From Bacteroidetes bacterium UBA6661 (GTDB lineage Bacteria; Bacteroidota; Bacteroidia; AKYH767-A; OLB10): a DNA stretch of 36,149 nucleotides. A program made the position numbers and the translations under genes. The stretch spans positions 12,713-48,861 of the forward strand of contig DKKR01000094.1 in NCBI GenBank assembly GCA_002455375.1, given 5' to 3'. The notes under the pieces were generated by a model. The model was given only the letters and a program-made list of their open reading frames with translations. It ran no database searches and was not told where the DNA came from. Within the stretch, counting starts at the first letter, position 1, and every line of letters starts with the position of its first letter. This document shows positions 8,528 to 16,137 of this stretch, in pieces.

Positions 8528-9121
8528 GTGTCTTATAAACCAAATGATTATTACGCACGTAAAGCAAAGCAGGAAAACTTTGCAGCCCGAAGTATTTATA
8601 AGCTCGAAGAGATTGATTTAAAGCATAAATTGTTCAGACAAGGGGATAATGTACTTGATTTGGGTGCTTCACCCGGGTCATGGTTGCAATATGCTTCAAA
8701 AAAGGCAGGGGAGAAGGGTAAAGTTTTTGGTATAGACTTAAAACCGGTTGAAGTGAAATTGCCCAATGTGTTTACTGTTCAGGATAACATAGAAACTTTT
8801 GATTTGCAAACTTTGTTTGACCGTTATGGTTTTAATGATAAGTTTGATGTAGTGATGAGTGATATGGCTCCGAATACTACCGGTAGTCGTTTTACCGATC
8901 AGGCACGTTCGTTTGACTTAAGTATGCTTGCCCTTCAAACTGCAAAACGCTTTCTACGACCAGGCGGACATTTTGTGTGTAAAATATTTGATGGCGAAGA
9001 TGCAATGGCCTTTCGCGATGAAGTAAAGTCATGTTTTGGCGAATGTTTTGTTTTACGCCCCAAAAGCACACGCAACAGTTCAAAAGAAATATTTGTGACA
9101 GGAAAGTATTTTAAAGCCTGA
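8528..9121 (+). CDS. rlmE: RlmE (FtsJ/RrmJ) 23S rRNA Um2552 2'-O-methyltransferase
   Basis: A 197-residue protein spanning the whole family. The SAM site VLDLGASPGSWLQY is typical FtsJ. The K-D-K-E catalytic set is complete: Lys25 in SIYKLEEID, Asp112 in MSDMAPN, Lys152 in VCKIFDGED and Glu187 in SSKEIFVTG. The enzyme methylates the A-loop uridine (E. coli U2552) late in 50S assembly. The start must be GTG at 8528 because the only nearby upstream ATG in frame runs straight into a stop. It is transcribed alone, divergent from the cytochrome gene. Confidence 0.94.
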   Translation: MSYKPNDYYARKAKQENFAARSIYKLEEIDLKHKLFRQGDNVLDLGASPGSWLQYASKKAGEKGKVFGIDLKPVEVKLPNVFTVQDNIETFDLQTLFDRYGFNDKFDVVMSDMAPNTTGSRFTDQARSFDLSMLALQTAKRFLRPGGHFVCKIFDGEDAMAFRDEVKSCFGECFVLRPKSTRNSSKEIFVTGKYFKA

Positions 9122-9211
9122 TTGTTTTAGTTGTTGTATTAATAAGTTTCTGAATTTTAATTTTCAAGTTATCAATCATTCACTATTTTTACTCAACTAA
9201 AAGAAATAGAT

Positions 9212-10969
9212 ATGAAGAGAATTTTACTTTGTTTAGCTTTTACTGTTGTAGGTTTCTTGTCATTTGCGCAATGCAGCATTGACAGCACACAGACTGACCC
9301 CGGCATTTATCCCGACACTTTATTACCTGCAACAGTGAATCAACCTTACACTCAGGATATCACCTTTGTGATGATTGCTGACACTATGGGTATTACAATA
9401 ACTAATTTTAACATTGCAAATATTACAGGACTGCCTGTAGGAATGACCTGGCAATGCAATAACTTTGTTAATGGATGTAACTATAATCCATCTCAGTCTA
9501 TTTATGGTTGTGTTAATTTGAGCGGAACACCATTAATTGCCGGTGTTTACAATGCAACAGTCACCGTTATTGCCACACTTCAGGTTTTAGGCGATCAAAC
9601 TATTAGCTACACATTGCCATTTACGGTTTTACCTGACACTGTTAGTAATCCTGGCTTTTCAATGACCAATAGCAGTGGATGTTTGCCATTGAGTGTAACG
9701 TTTGTAAACAATAATCCCGGTCAAGCATCTTATTTGTGGGATTTTGGAAATGGTATTCAGAGTAACTTGGAAAATCCACCGGTACAAATATATAACGTGC
9801 CTGGCGATTACGTAGTAACACAGTCTGTTACAGCCAATGGTTCTCCTCAATATTTTCTGACTGATATTACAGTAGCCAGCATCCCCGACAATTATGGTGC
9901 TCCGGTTGATGTTCCTGATATGTATTTTTATCTGTACGATTCACAAGGCAATCAGATTTACGACAGTCATCCTTCTGTTTCAAATACAAATGCACCATTG
10001 TCATGGACGTTGCCCAACATACCATTACAGAACAGTAATTACACCTTGCATGTTTGGGATGAAGATGGCGGATTGTTTGGTGCAGATGATGATTTGGGCT
10101 CAGTAACTTTTCCGGGGTGGAGTGCCAGTGGAACAGCTACAGGTACATTGTCTGGTGTTTCCGGTTCATTAGTAGTAAATTATTCAATAATGCAGGTACC
10201 TGTTGCTACAACCATTCATACAGATACTGTACATGTTTTCGCAGTTCCTGATACACCTACGGTAAGTGCAAATATTCCATTGATTTTGTGTGCAGGAGAT
10301 ACTGTTGTTTTGACTTGTAATGATACGTTGGCGATTCAATGGTATGAGAGCGGTAATTTGTTGATTGGCGAAACCAATTCAGACTTATTTTTAACAACAT
10401 CAGGTAATTTCTTTGCTGTTGTAACAAATGCACATGGATGCACAGCAGTCTCAGCAGCAATTAATGTTCAGGTGAACCCTAATCCTCCAAAGCCAACGTT
10501 TTTTGTCAATGGCAATACATTAAATTGCGTGTTAACCGGTTATATGTTACAATGGTATTATAATGGTGCAGCAATGCCCGGTGAAACTTCATTACAACTA
10601 ACAGCAACGCAGCAAGGCACTTATTATGTTGTTGCCACTGATAGCGTTACAGGCTGCACTTCTGTATCAGATCCATTAGTGTTTACTCCGGTTGGATTAG
10701 ATCAACCACAATCTGTTATTGCAGCAGTCTTATTTCCAAACCCTGCAGATAAAAGTGTTGTAGTGCAACTTACCTCAGTTAGAAATATTTTTACAACAAT
10801 TCAACTTTTAGATATTAGCGGAAGGGTGTTGCAACAAAATAATTTTACGCTGCAACCGGGCACTACACAGCTGCCATTCGATTTATCAGATATAAGTAAA
10901 GGAGTCTATCTGATTAAAATAACGCAGGAAAATGCCTCTAAAACTTTGCGGTTGATGATTAACAGGTAA
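9212..10969 (+). CDS. Secreted modular T9SS cargo protein with PKD and Ig-like domains
   Basis: A 585-residue protein with a Sec signal peptide (LLCLAFTVVGFLSFAQ). Residues about 147-215 form a PKD domain (SYLWDFGNG, PGDYVVTQSVTA). Residues about 228-305 resemble a calcium-binding C2-like beta-sandwich, with the acidic loop VWDEDGGLFGADDDLG. Two tandem Ig-like modules follow (about 343-493), each with an internal IQWYE/LQWYYNG core, a GET turn and a YxVVxT strand. Residues from about 505 are a type A sorting domain: FPNPADKSV, DISGRVL, KGVYLIKI, ending LMINR. It is therefore exported and attached or released through the type IX secretion system. No catalytic domain is visible, so an adhesin or matrix role is inferred. 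The ORF ends three bases before the convergent S46 peptidase gene. Confidence 0.85.
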   Translation: MKRILLCLAFTVVGFLSFAQCSIDSTQTDPGIYPDTLLPATVNQPYTQDITFVMIADTMGITITNFNIANITGLPVGMTWQCNNFVNGCNYNPSQSIYGCVNLSGTPLIAGVYNATVTVIATLQVLGDQTISYTLPFTVLPDTVSNPGFSMTNSSGCLPLSVTFVNNNPGQASYLWDFGNGIQSNLENPPVQIYNVPGDYVVTQSVTANGSPQYFLTDITVASIPDNYGAPVDVPDMYFYLYDSQGNQIYDSHPSVSNTNAPLSWTLPNIPLQNSNYTLHVWDEDGGLFGADDDLGSVTFPGWSASGTATGTLSGVSGSLVVNYSIMQVPVATTIHTDTVHVFAVPDTPTVSANIPLILCAGDTVVLTCNDTLAIQWYESGNLLIGETNSDLFLTTSGNFFAVVTNAHGCTAVSAAINVQVNPNPPKPTFFVNGNTLNCVLTGYMLQWYYNGAAMPGETSLQLTATQQGTYYVVATDSVTGCTSVSDPLVFTPVGLDQPQSVIAAVLFPNPADKSVVVQLTSVRNIFTTIQLLDISGRVLQQNNFTLQPGTTQLPFDLSDISKGVYLIKITQENASKTLRLMINR

Positions 10970-10972
10970 TCG

Positions 10973-13129
10973 TTATTGCACAAGATTCATTTCTTCGATA
11001 AGCCATTTGGCTCCGGCAAATTTGTCAACAATAAATAATACATAACGTATATCTAATGTGATGTTTCTGCATTTCTCAGGATCAAACATAATATCACTCA
11101 TTGTGCCTTCCCAAACACGATCGAAATTTATTCCGATTAGCTGACCTTTTCCATTCAGAACAGGACTTCCTGAATTGCCTCCTGTTGTATGATTTGAGGC
11201 TAAGAAACATGGAATTATTTTACCGTTTGTTGCATAGTTGCCATAATCTTTCTTCTTATGAAGTTCAAGAAGTCTTTGTGGGACATTAAAATCATAGTTG
11301 GTTGAATCGTACTTTTCTGCAACTCCATCAAGTGTTGTATAATATTTGTAAGCAATGCCATCACGTGGCTCATAACCTTCAACCTTGCCATAGGTAACGC
11401 GAAGAGTAAAGTTTGCATCCGGATATATATTCTTTTTATTCTCAGCAGCTATCTCCATTAGACCTTTCATATACACTTTTTGTAGATTATTTATTTCTAA
11501 TGTAATCTTCGTCATTTCAGGAAGCACCTTTAAGGCATATGCCAATGAGCATTGCTTGATGAGTGAATATGCAGGGTCGTTAAGAAGTTTACTGAGTTTG
11601 TTTGGAGTAAACGACTGAATAAAATTCTCTGCTCGTTTCTGATCTGCAAACACAGATTTTTTTAAGACATAATCACAATATCTTGAAATATTGTTTTTGT
11701 GTTTTTTGGCAATAAAAGAAAGATCGGCTTCAAGCCCTGAAGGCGTTTTATCAATATATTCTTTCAATAACATTGGCATGATGGCTTTGTCAATGGCAAC
11801 ATCATAATTTTTAAAATAGCCTGCAGTTGATTTTAGTAGATTGGTTTTTAATTCTGATAATGCTTTTTCATCTACAGGATTTGTGCTACAGATTTTTTCA
11901 AGCCTTGAAAATGTTTCGGCAAACGTGAGTAATTCAACACCTTTAATGGCTTCAAAATAGTAGTCGGCTGCAATGGATAACGGCCGCTGCTTGATATGCA
12001 ACTGATTAAGTTCGCTCACCACTTTTTGATATTCTGTTTTAGCATTCTTTTTTGCCCATTGAAAAAAATCAAACTCATGCTGCGACTTTACAGCTAAAGC
12101 ATTAAGTCTTTTCAGGCCAAGTATTTCACCTTGCCATTTTGTGTAGCCGTTTTTTATAGATGAATGTTTGGACGAGTATTGAATACGAACGGTGTCGTTA
12201 TGTTCCATAGCCTGTTCCATTTGTTCAAGCCGAATTTTGCGGAGTTCAATACGCACAGGGTCGGTATGGTTCATTAAAGTTCGTACTGCCTCCATTGGCA
12301 AATACTCTTGTGTGCGTCCGGGAAAACCATATACCATGGTAAAATCATTTTCATTTATTCCATTTAGACTTATGGGCAAAACATATTTTGGTTTATATGG
12401 TATATTCTCCTTACTGTAATCGGCAGGATTGTTGCTTTTATCTGCATAAATTCTGAAAAGAGCGAAATCACCTGTTTGACGTGGCCACATCCAGTTATCG
12501 GTTTCATCTGCAAACTTTCCAATGCTTGATGGTGGTGCACCAACTAATCTTACATCTTTAAATTTTTCAGTCACAATCAGAAAATATTTATTTCCATAAT
12601 AAAAAGGTTTCACTTCTGCATCATAATGTGTTCCCTGAATAGCTTTTTGCACAATAATCTGAGAAAGTTCTTTTATCTTAACAGTCTTTTCCGTTTCTTT
12701 TAGACTGTCATTTATAAAAGGTAAAATACTTTCTGTAACATCTTCCATGCGAACAATAAATGTAGCAGTTAGCCCTGTGCATGGTAGTTCTTCGTTCAAA
12801 TTCATAGCCCAAAAACCATTGGTAAGGTAGTTGTCTTTAACGCTGCTGTGTTGAACAACCTGACTGTAGCCGCAGTGATAGTTTGTTAGAAGGAGTCCGC
12901 TTTTACCGATAATTTCACCGGTGCAACCGCCTCCAAACTGAACAATGGCATCTTTTATAGAGGAAGAGTTTAGTGAAAATAATGAGTCAATGGGTATTTT
13001 AAGTCCTTTGCTGTACATAGCATCGGCATTTAAGGTTTTTAAAAGAGTAGGTAACCACATGCCTTCATCGGCCTTTGAAAATAGCTGACTAAGCACTAGG
13101 ACAGCTGTAAGAAATGTTCTTTTAAACAT
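10973..13129 (-). CDS. S46-family dipeptidyl-peptidase, DPP11-like
   Basis: A 718-residue protein with a signal peptide (TFLTAVLVLSQLFSKA), the full S46 length. The chymotrypsin-like halves flank an alpha-helical gate domain (about 275-560). His85 is in LLLTNYHCGYS, the acidic triad member lies in the DETDNWMWPRQTGDF block (about 208-222), and Ser653 is in TGGNSGSPV. Arg671, 18 residues after the catalytic Ser in INFDRVWEG, matches Arg673 of Porphyromonas gingivalis DPP11, the residue that selects Asp/Glu at P1; DPP7 has Gly there. So it should remove dipeptides with acidic second residues from peptide N-termini in the periplasm, feeding amino-acid uptake. It is expressed from its own promoter, divergent from an orphan secreted-protein gene. 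Confidence 0.92.
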   Translation of the reverse strand: MFKRTFLTAVLVLSQLFSKADEGMWLPTLLKTLNADAMYSKGLKIPIDSLFSLNSSSIKDAIVQFGGGCTGEIIGKSGLLLTNYHCGYSQVVQHSSVKDNYLTNGFWAMNLNEELPCTGLTATFIVRMEDVTESILPFINDSLKETEKTVKIKELSQIIVQKAIQGTHYDAEVKPFYYGNKYFLIVTEKFKDVRLVGAPPSSIGKFADETDNWMWPRQTGDFALFRIYADKSNNPADYSKENIPYKPKYVLPISLNGINENDFTMVYGFPGRTQEYLPMEAVRTLMNHTDPVRIELRKIRLEQMEQAMEHNDTVRIQYSSKHSSIKNGYTKWQGEILGLKRLNALAVKSQHEFDFFQWAKKNAKTEYQKVVSELNQLHIKQRPLSIAADYYFEAIKGVELLTFAETFSRLEKICSTNPVDEKALSELKTNLLKSTAGYFKNYDVAIDKAIMPMLLKEYIDKTPSGLEADLSFIAKKHKNNISRYCDYVLKKSVFADQKRAENFIQSFTPNKLSKLLNDPAYSLIKQCSLAYALKVLPEMTKITLEINNLQKVYMKGLMEIAAENKKNIYPDANFTLRVTYGKVEGYEPRDGIAYKYYTTLDGVAEKYDSTNYDFNVPQRLLELHKKKDYGNYATNGKIIPCFLASNHTTGGNSGSPVLNGKGQLIGINFDRVWEGTMSDIMFDPEKCRNITLDIRYVLFIVDKFAGAKWLIEEMNLVQ

Positions 13130-13151
13130 GAATTCTGATATTTTATGAAGG

Positions 13152-13159
13152 CAAATTTA
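13152..13159 (-). promoter_or_regulatory. Putative -7 element for the S46 peptidase gene
   Basis: Read on the minus strand this is TAAATTTG, an exact match to the Bacteroidota -7 consensus TAnnTTTG, placed 22 bases before the peptidase ATG. No good -33 TTG lies at the usual spacing, so the call is tentative. pfkA has the same octamer at the same distance from its start. Confidence 0.4.
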
Positions 13160-13258
13160 AAAAATGTCTGCGAGTAGATTTACTGATAAAAATCAAGATG
13201 ATTTTAAATGATAAGTAACCTTTTTGAACCAGACGAGTATAACAGTTGTCTTTATACA

Positions 13259-13990
13259 ATGAAAAAGATAGCCCAAATAGCAATTATCAGTTCTGTACTC
13301 AGCACAGCTGGCTATGCACAATCAGCAGAGTCGGATAGTCACTTAATTCTCTCAATAGTTTCATTACCTGCAAGTCAAATAACTTTTAAATTTGAAGAAG
13401 GAAAAATTTTCTATGTAAAAATTCCTTCGGAAAAATTGCGTTTAAAAGTTAAAGTTCCTGATGAGCCAACATTTAAAATGCTGACACATGAACAGCAAAG
13501 AAAACAACAAGAAGAAGAAGACAAAAAATTTCAGGCTAGACAGGATGCTGTAGTGCAAAATACTCAGGCAATTGCGGGCAATTATAATCTTACAGATATT
13601 ACATTAGAGCAACTGCAGGCACAGGAGAAAGAGGTAGTTGTTGCTAATGACGATTTAACAGTAAAAGTTGTTCCTTTGGTTGGGTTGCCAACCGATACAA
13701 TTCTTCAACAGCAACAAATTGAAGAAACTGTAAAAGAGAATAAAACAGTGCAACAAGAGCTTGTAGGAACATCAGTGATTACATCGCAGAAAACAATTCA
13801 GAAACCTGCAGCGGCTTTAATCAATATTAGTTATGCTGAAACAAGTGACCAGGCAACAGCAAAGGTGTTAGATACAGGAAATGGCTCTAAAATTGACAAT
13901 TTAAACCTGAAAAGCGAATCTATTCCGTTGAGTATCAGGCGACAGCATAATTCTGTTATCGGCCGCTATATTCCGGTTGTAATTAATTAA
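13259..13990 (+). CDS. Unknown secreted Gln-rich protein
   Basis: I do not recognise this 243-residue protein. The ATG at 13259 is chosen because it begins a Sec signal peptide (MKKIAQIAIISSVLSTAGYAQ); the ORF is open back to 13208. A beta-rich stretch follows (SHLILSIVSLPASQITFKF), then a Gln/Glu/Lys-rich, probably coiled segment (HEQQRKQQEEEDKKFQ, about residues 80-100). After that come Gln-rich repeats of a similar kind (LEQLQAQEKE, LQQQQIEETVKEN) and a C-terminal tail ending RYIPVVIN. There are no cysteines in the mature part and no T9SS sorting domain, so a periplasmic location is most likely. It lies between the divergent S46 peptidase and clpS. Confidence 0.6.
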   Translation: MKKIAQIAIISSVLSTAGYAQSAESDSHLILSIVSLPASQITFKFEEGKIFYVKIPSEKLRLKVKVPDEPTFKMLTHEQQRKQQEEEDKKFQARQDAVVQNTQAIAGNYNLTDITLEQLQAQEKEVVVANDDLTVKVVPLVGLPTDTILQQQQIEETVKENKTVQQELVGTSVITSQKTIQKPAAALINISYAETSDQATAKVLDTGNGSKIDNLNLKSESIPLSIRRQHNSVIGRYIPVVIN

Positions 13991-14101
13991 CAGTTTTTCT
14001 GATTTATGAAGAATTCCGTCATTTTCACGATTTTTCACCATTGATTTTTGAAAATTGAATTTGCTTATTATTATTGCAGTGTTCAATGGAGAAACATTAA
14101 A

Positions 14102-14371
14102 ATGTTAAAACAAGCAGAGCAGGTTAAACAAAGAAAAAAGACGGTATCAAATGATTATCATATTGTACTTTATAATGATGATGTAAACACATTTGATTTT
14201 GTGATTGAATCGCTAATGGAAATTTGTAATCATGAAAGAGAGCAGGCCGAACAATGTTCAATTATTGTACATAACAATGGCCGATGCTCTGTAAAAGATG
14301 GCTCAGTAAGCGTGCTGCAACCCATGTGTAAGGCATTAGTTCAACGTGGACTTACGGCAGAAGTAGAATAA
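14102..14371 (+). CDS. clpS: ATP-dependent Clp protease adaptor ClpS
   Basis: About 89 residues from the ATG at 14102, which gives the normal family length; a TTG-initiated extension back to 14048 would add an unlikely tyrosine-rich leader. The flexible N-terminal tail leads into YHIVLYNDDVNTFDFV, carrying the NDD-x-x-T/F signature, then the helix MEICNHEREQAEQCS and the end RGLTAEVE. ClpS binds proteins with bulky hydrophobic N-terminal residues and delivers them to the ClpA/ClpC-ClpP protease (N-degron pathway). No clp chaperone gene is adjacent. The M48 protease gene follows on the same strand after a 76-base gap. Confidence 0.92.
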   Translation: MLKQAEQVKQRKKTVSNDYHIVLYNDDVNTFDFVIESLMEICNHEREQAEQCSIIVHNNGRCSVKDGSVSVLQPMCKALVQRGLTAEVE

Positions 14372-14447
14372 ATTATTCATTCAGAATTTATTATTTCTAA
14401 ACACCAAAAACATTTTTTTCCGGTTAAATAATTATATATTAATTCTC

Positions 14448-15245
14448 ATGAAAGGGACTATAAAAATATTGCTTCTGATTTTTTTTGTTTCATGCAGTAA
14501 TGTGCCGCTGACAGAACGTAAGCAAATGAATTTACTTCCGGAATCGCAGATGGTAGCTATGGCTTTAACGTCATATAACGATTTTCTTAAAGAACATCCC
14601 CCGATGGTAAATAGCAATTCAGATGCTCAAATGGTAAAGCGGGTAGGGGAGCGTGTAAAAGATGCAGTTGTTCAATATATGCGCGATAATAACCTTTACG
14701 ACAGAATAAAGGATTATAAATGGGAGTTTAACCTCGTTGACAGCAAAGATGTCAATGCATGGTGTATGCCTGGAGGTAAAGTTGTGGTTTATTCAGGGTT
14801 ATTGCCGGTAACAAAAAATGAAGAAAGTTTAGCTTTAGTGATTGGTCATGAAATTGCACATGCTATTGCACGCCATGGCAATGAAAGAATGAGTCAGCAA
14901 TTATTAGCGGCAACAGGCGGACTTGCATTAGATGTTGCCTTGATAAATAAACCTGCTGAGACAAGACAATTGTTTAATACAGCATATGGTGTTGGTGCAA
15001 ATCTTGGTGTTTTATTACCCTATTCACGCCTACATGAAACTGAAGCTGATAAATTAGGATTAATTTTTATGGCTATGGCAGGTTATAACCCTGCAATTGC
15101 TCCTGACTTCTGGAAAAGAATGGCGGCAGTTTCCGGAAATAAAGTTCCTGAAATATTAAGTACCCACCCAAGCAATGAAACACGTATTCACGACTTGAAT
15201 AAGTTTATGCCTACAGCAATGAAGTACTATAAACCTCGTCCTTGA
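14448..15245 (+). CDS. M48-family zinc metalloprotease lipoprotein (BepA/LoiP-like)
   Basis: A 265-residue protein with a short lipoprotein-type signal (ILLLIFFVSC) followed by SNVPLTERKQMNLLPES, a typical M48B/C lipoprotein opening. The zinc site is complete: His134-Glu-x-x-His138 in GHEIAHAIARHG and Glu199 in the ETEADKLG motif. The C-terminal PEILSTHPSNETRIHDL is the usual end of the domain. E. coli relatives (BepA, LoiP, YcaL) degrade misassembled outer-membrane proteins, so an envelope quality-control role is likely. It has no TPR extension of the BepA kind. It is the last ordinary gene before the methyltransferase/glycosyltransferase cluster. Confidence 0.88.
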   Translation: MKGTIKILLLIFFVSCSNVPLTERKQMNLLPESQMVAMALTSYNDFLKEHPPMVNSNSDAQMVKRVGERVKDAVVQYMRDNNLYDRIKDYKWEFNLVDSKDVNAWCMPGGKVVVYSGLLPVTKNEESLALVIGHEIAHAIARHGNERMSQQLLAATGGLALDVALINKPAETRQLFNTAYGVGANLGVLLPYSRLHETEADKLGLIFMAMAGYNPAIAPDFWKRMAAVSGNKVPEILSTHPSNETRIHDLNKFMPTAMKYYKPRP

Positions 15246-15379
15246 TTTTTATTAAGATCACATTTAACAAGATTCTGTAAGTCGCTTTTAATTTCGATTA
15301 GTGTAGTATATTTTCTATTCAATTGATTTTTTACAAAGTTTTGGTTTGTTAACATTTATTTCTCGCATACTTATCAATG

Positions 15380-15422
15380 GGTTTGATATTTTTAAGCCGT
15401 TATATTCTTATAAAATCAAACC
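15380..15422 (+). promoter_or_regulatory. Imperfect 15-bp hairpin immediately before a start codon
   Basis: Bases 15380-15396 pair with 15407-15422: GGTTTGAT with ATCAAACC (8 bp), a bulged A at 15388, TTT with AAA, a T-T mismatch, and TAAG with CTTA, closing a 10-base loop. The 3' arm ends three bases before the ATG at 15426. A smaller competing stem, TATCAA (15372-15377) with TTGATA (15383-15388), uses part of the same 5' arm. There is no T-run, so it is not an intrinsic terminator. It could control translation of the first cluster gene or be a DNA operator. The rest of the 180-base gap 15246-15425 is AT-rich; I see no convincing promoter pair in it. Confidence 0.5.
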
Positions 15423-15425
15423 ACC

Positions 15426-16133
15426 ATGTTGCAATATGAATCATCATTGTTTGAAAGTGAGTATATCAAATTGCGAAACGCTGAAGGCAGATTATATTCA
15501 GATGAAATGGTTGCAAAGCTACCTTATGTTACTAAGGAGCATATTCACTATAAAGAATGGAAAATAAGAAGAGATTCTTTAAGAAGGTTGATTTTGTTCC
15601 TGCAGAAAAATGAAAAAATTAAACGTATTCTTGAAATAGGTTGTGGTAACGGTTGGCTTTGCAGTCAGTTGCATAAATCAGGCTATGAAGTAGCCGGTTA
15701 CGACATCAATCAAATAGAATTGAGTCAGGCAAAAAGACTGTTTCCTCATATTGAATTTTTCAGTCAGGAGTTGCTTAATTCCCATTCAGTTAAAAAGTAT
15801 GATGTTGTACTTTTTGCAGCTTCATTGCAATATTTTAAAAATGCTTTGGAAGTAATCCTATTCAGTATGAAACAATTTTTGAATGATAAAGGCTGTGTTA
15901 TTATTGCAGATACATTCTTATATAGTGAAAATGAAGATCAAAAAGCAAAAGAAAGAAGCTTAGAATATTTCAAAAAGAACAATTCAGAAATGGGACAATT
16001 TTATTTTCATCATTCAACAACGATACTCAATTTGTTTGATGTGGCAGAATTGAAACCGCAACAATCCTTGTTGGATTTGATTACCGGATTTAAGAACCCA
16101 TTTAAAATATATATCATTAAGGCTAAATCGTAA
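15426..16133 (+). CDS. Class I SAM-dependent methyltransferase (cluster gene 1)
   Basis: A 235-residue cytoplasmic protein. Motif I is ILEIGCGNGWLCSQL (about residues 71-85), the acidic end of strand 2 is in VAGYDINQIEL, and post-motif KYDVVLFAASLQYFKNA is the usual strand-4 region. The N-terminal 70 residues (SSLFESEYIKLRNAEGRLYSDEMVAKLP) are a family-specific substrate cap. The small-molecule, lipid or sugar type of class I methyltransferase is indicated; the acceptor is unknown. It is the first gene of a same-direction run, four bases before the nucleotidyltransferase, and carries a hairpin just ahead of its ATG. Confidence 0.85.
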   Translation: MLQYESSLFESEYIKLRNAEGRLYSDEMVAKLPYVTKEHIHYKEWKIRRDSLRRLILFLQKNEKIKRILEIGCGNGWLCSQLHKSGYEVAGYDINQIELSQAKRLFPHIEFFSQELLNSHSVKKYDVVLFAASLQYFKNALEVILFSMKQFLNDKGCVIIADTFLYSENEDQKAKERSLEYFKKNNSEMGQFYFHHSTTILNLFDVAELKPQQSLLDLITGFKNPFKIYIIKAKS

Positions 16134-16137
16134 ACAT

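Noticed and set aside
15346..15567. A 73-codon open frame starting before cluster gene 1
   Set aside because: It overlaps the methyltransferase in another frame and covers the hairpin; the product shows no domain.
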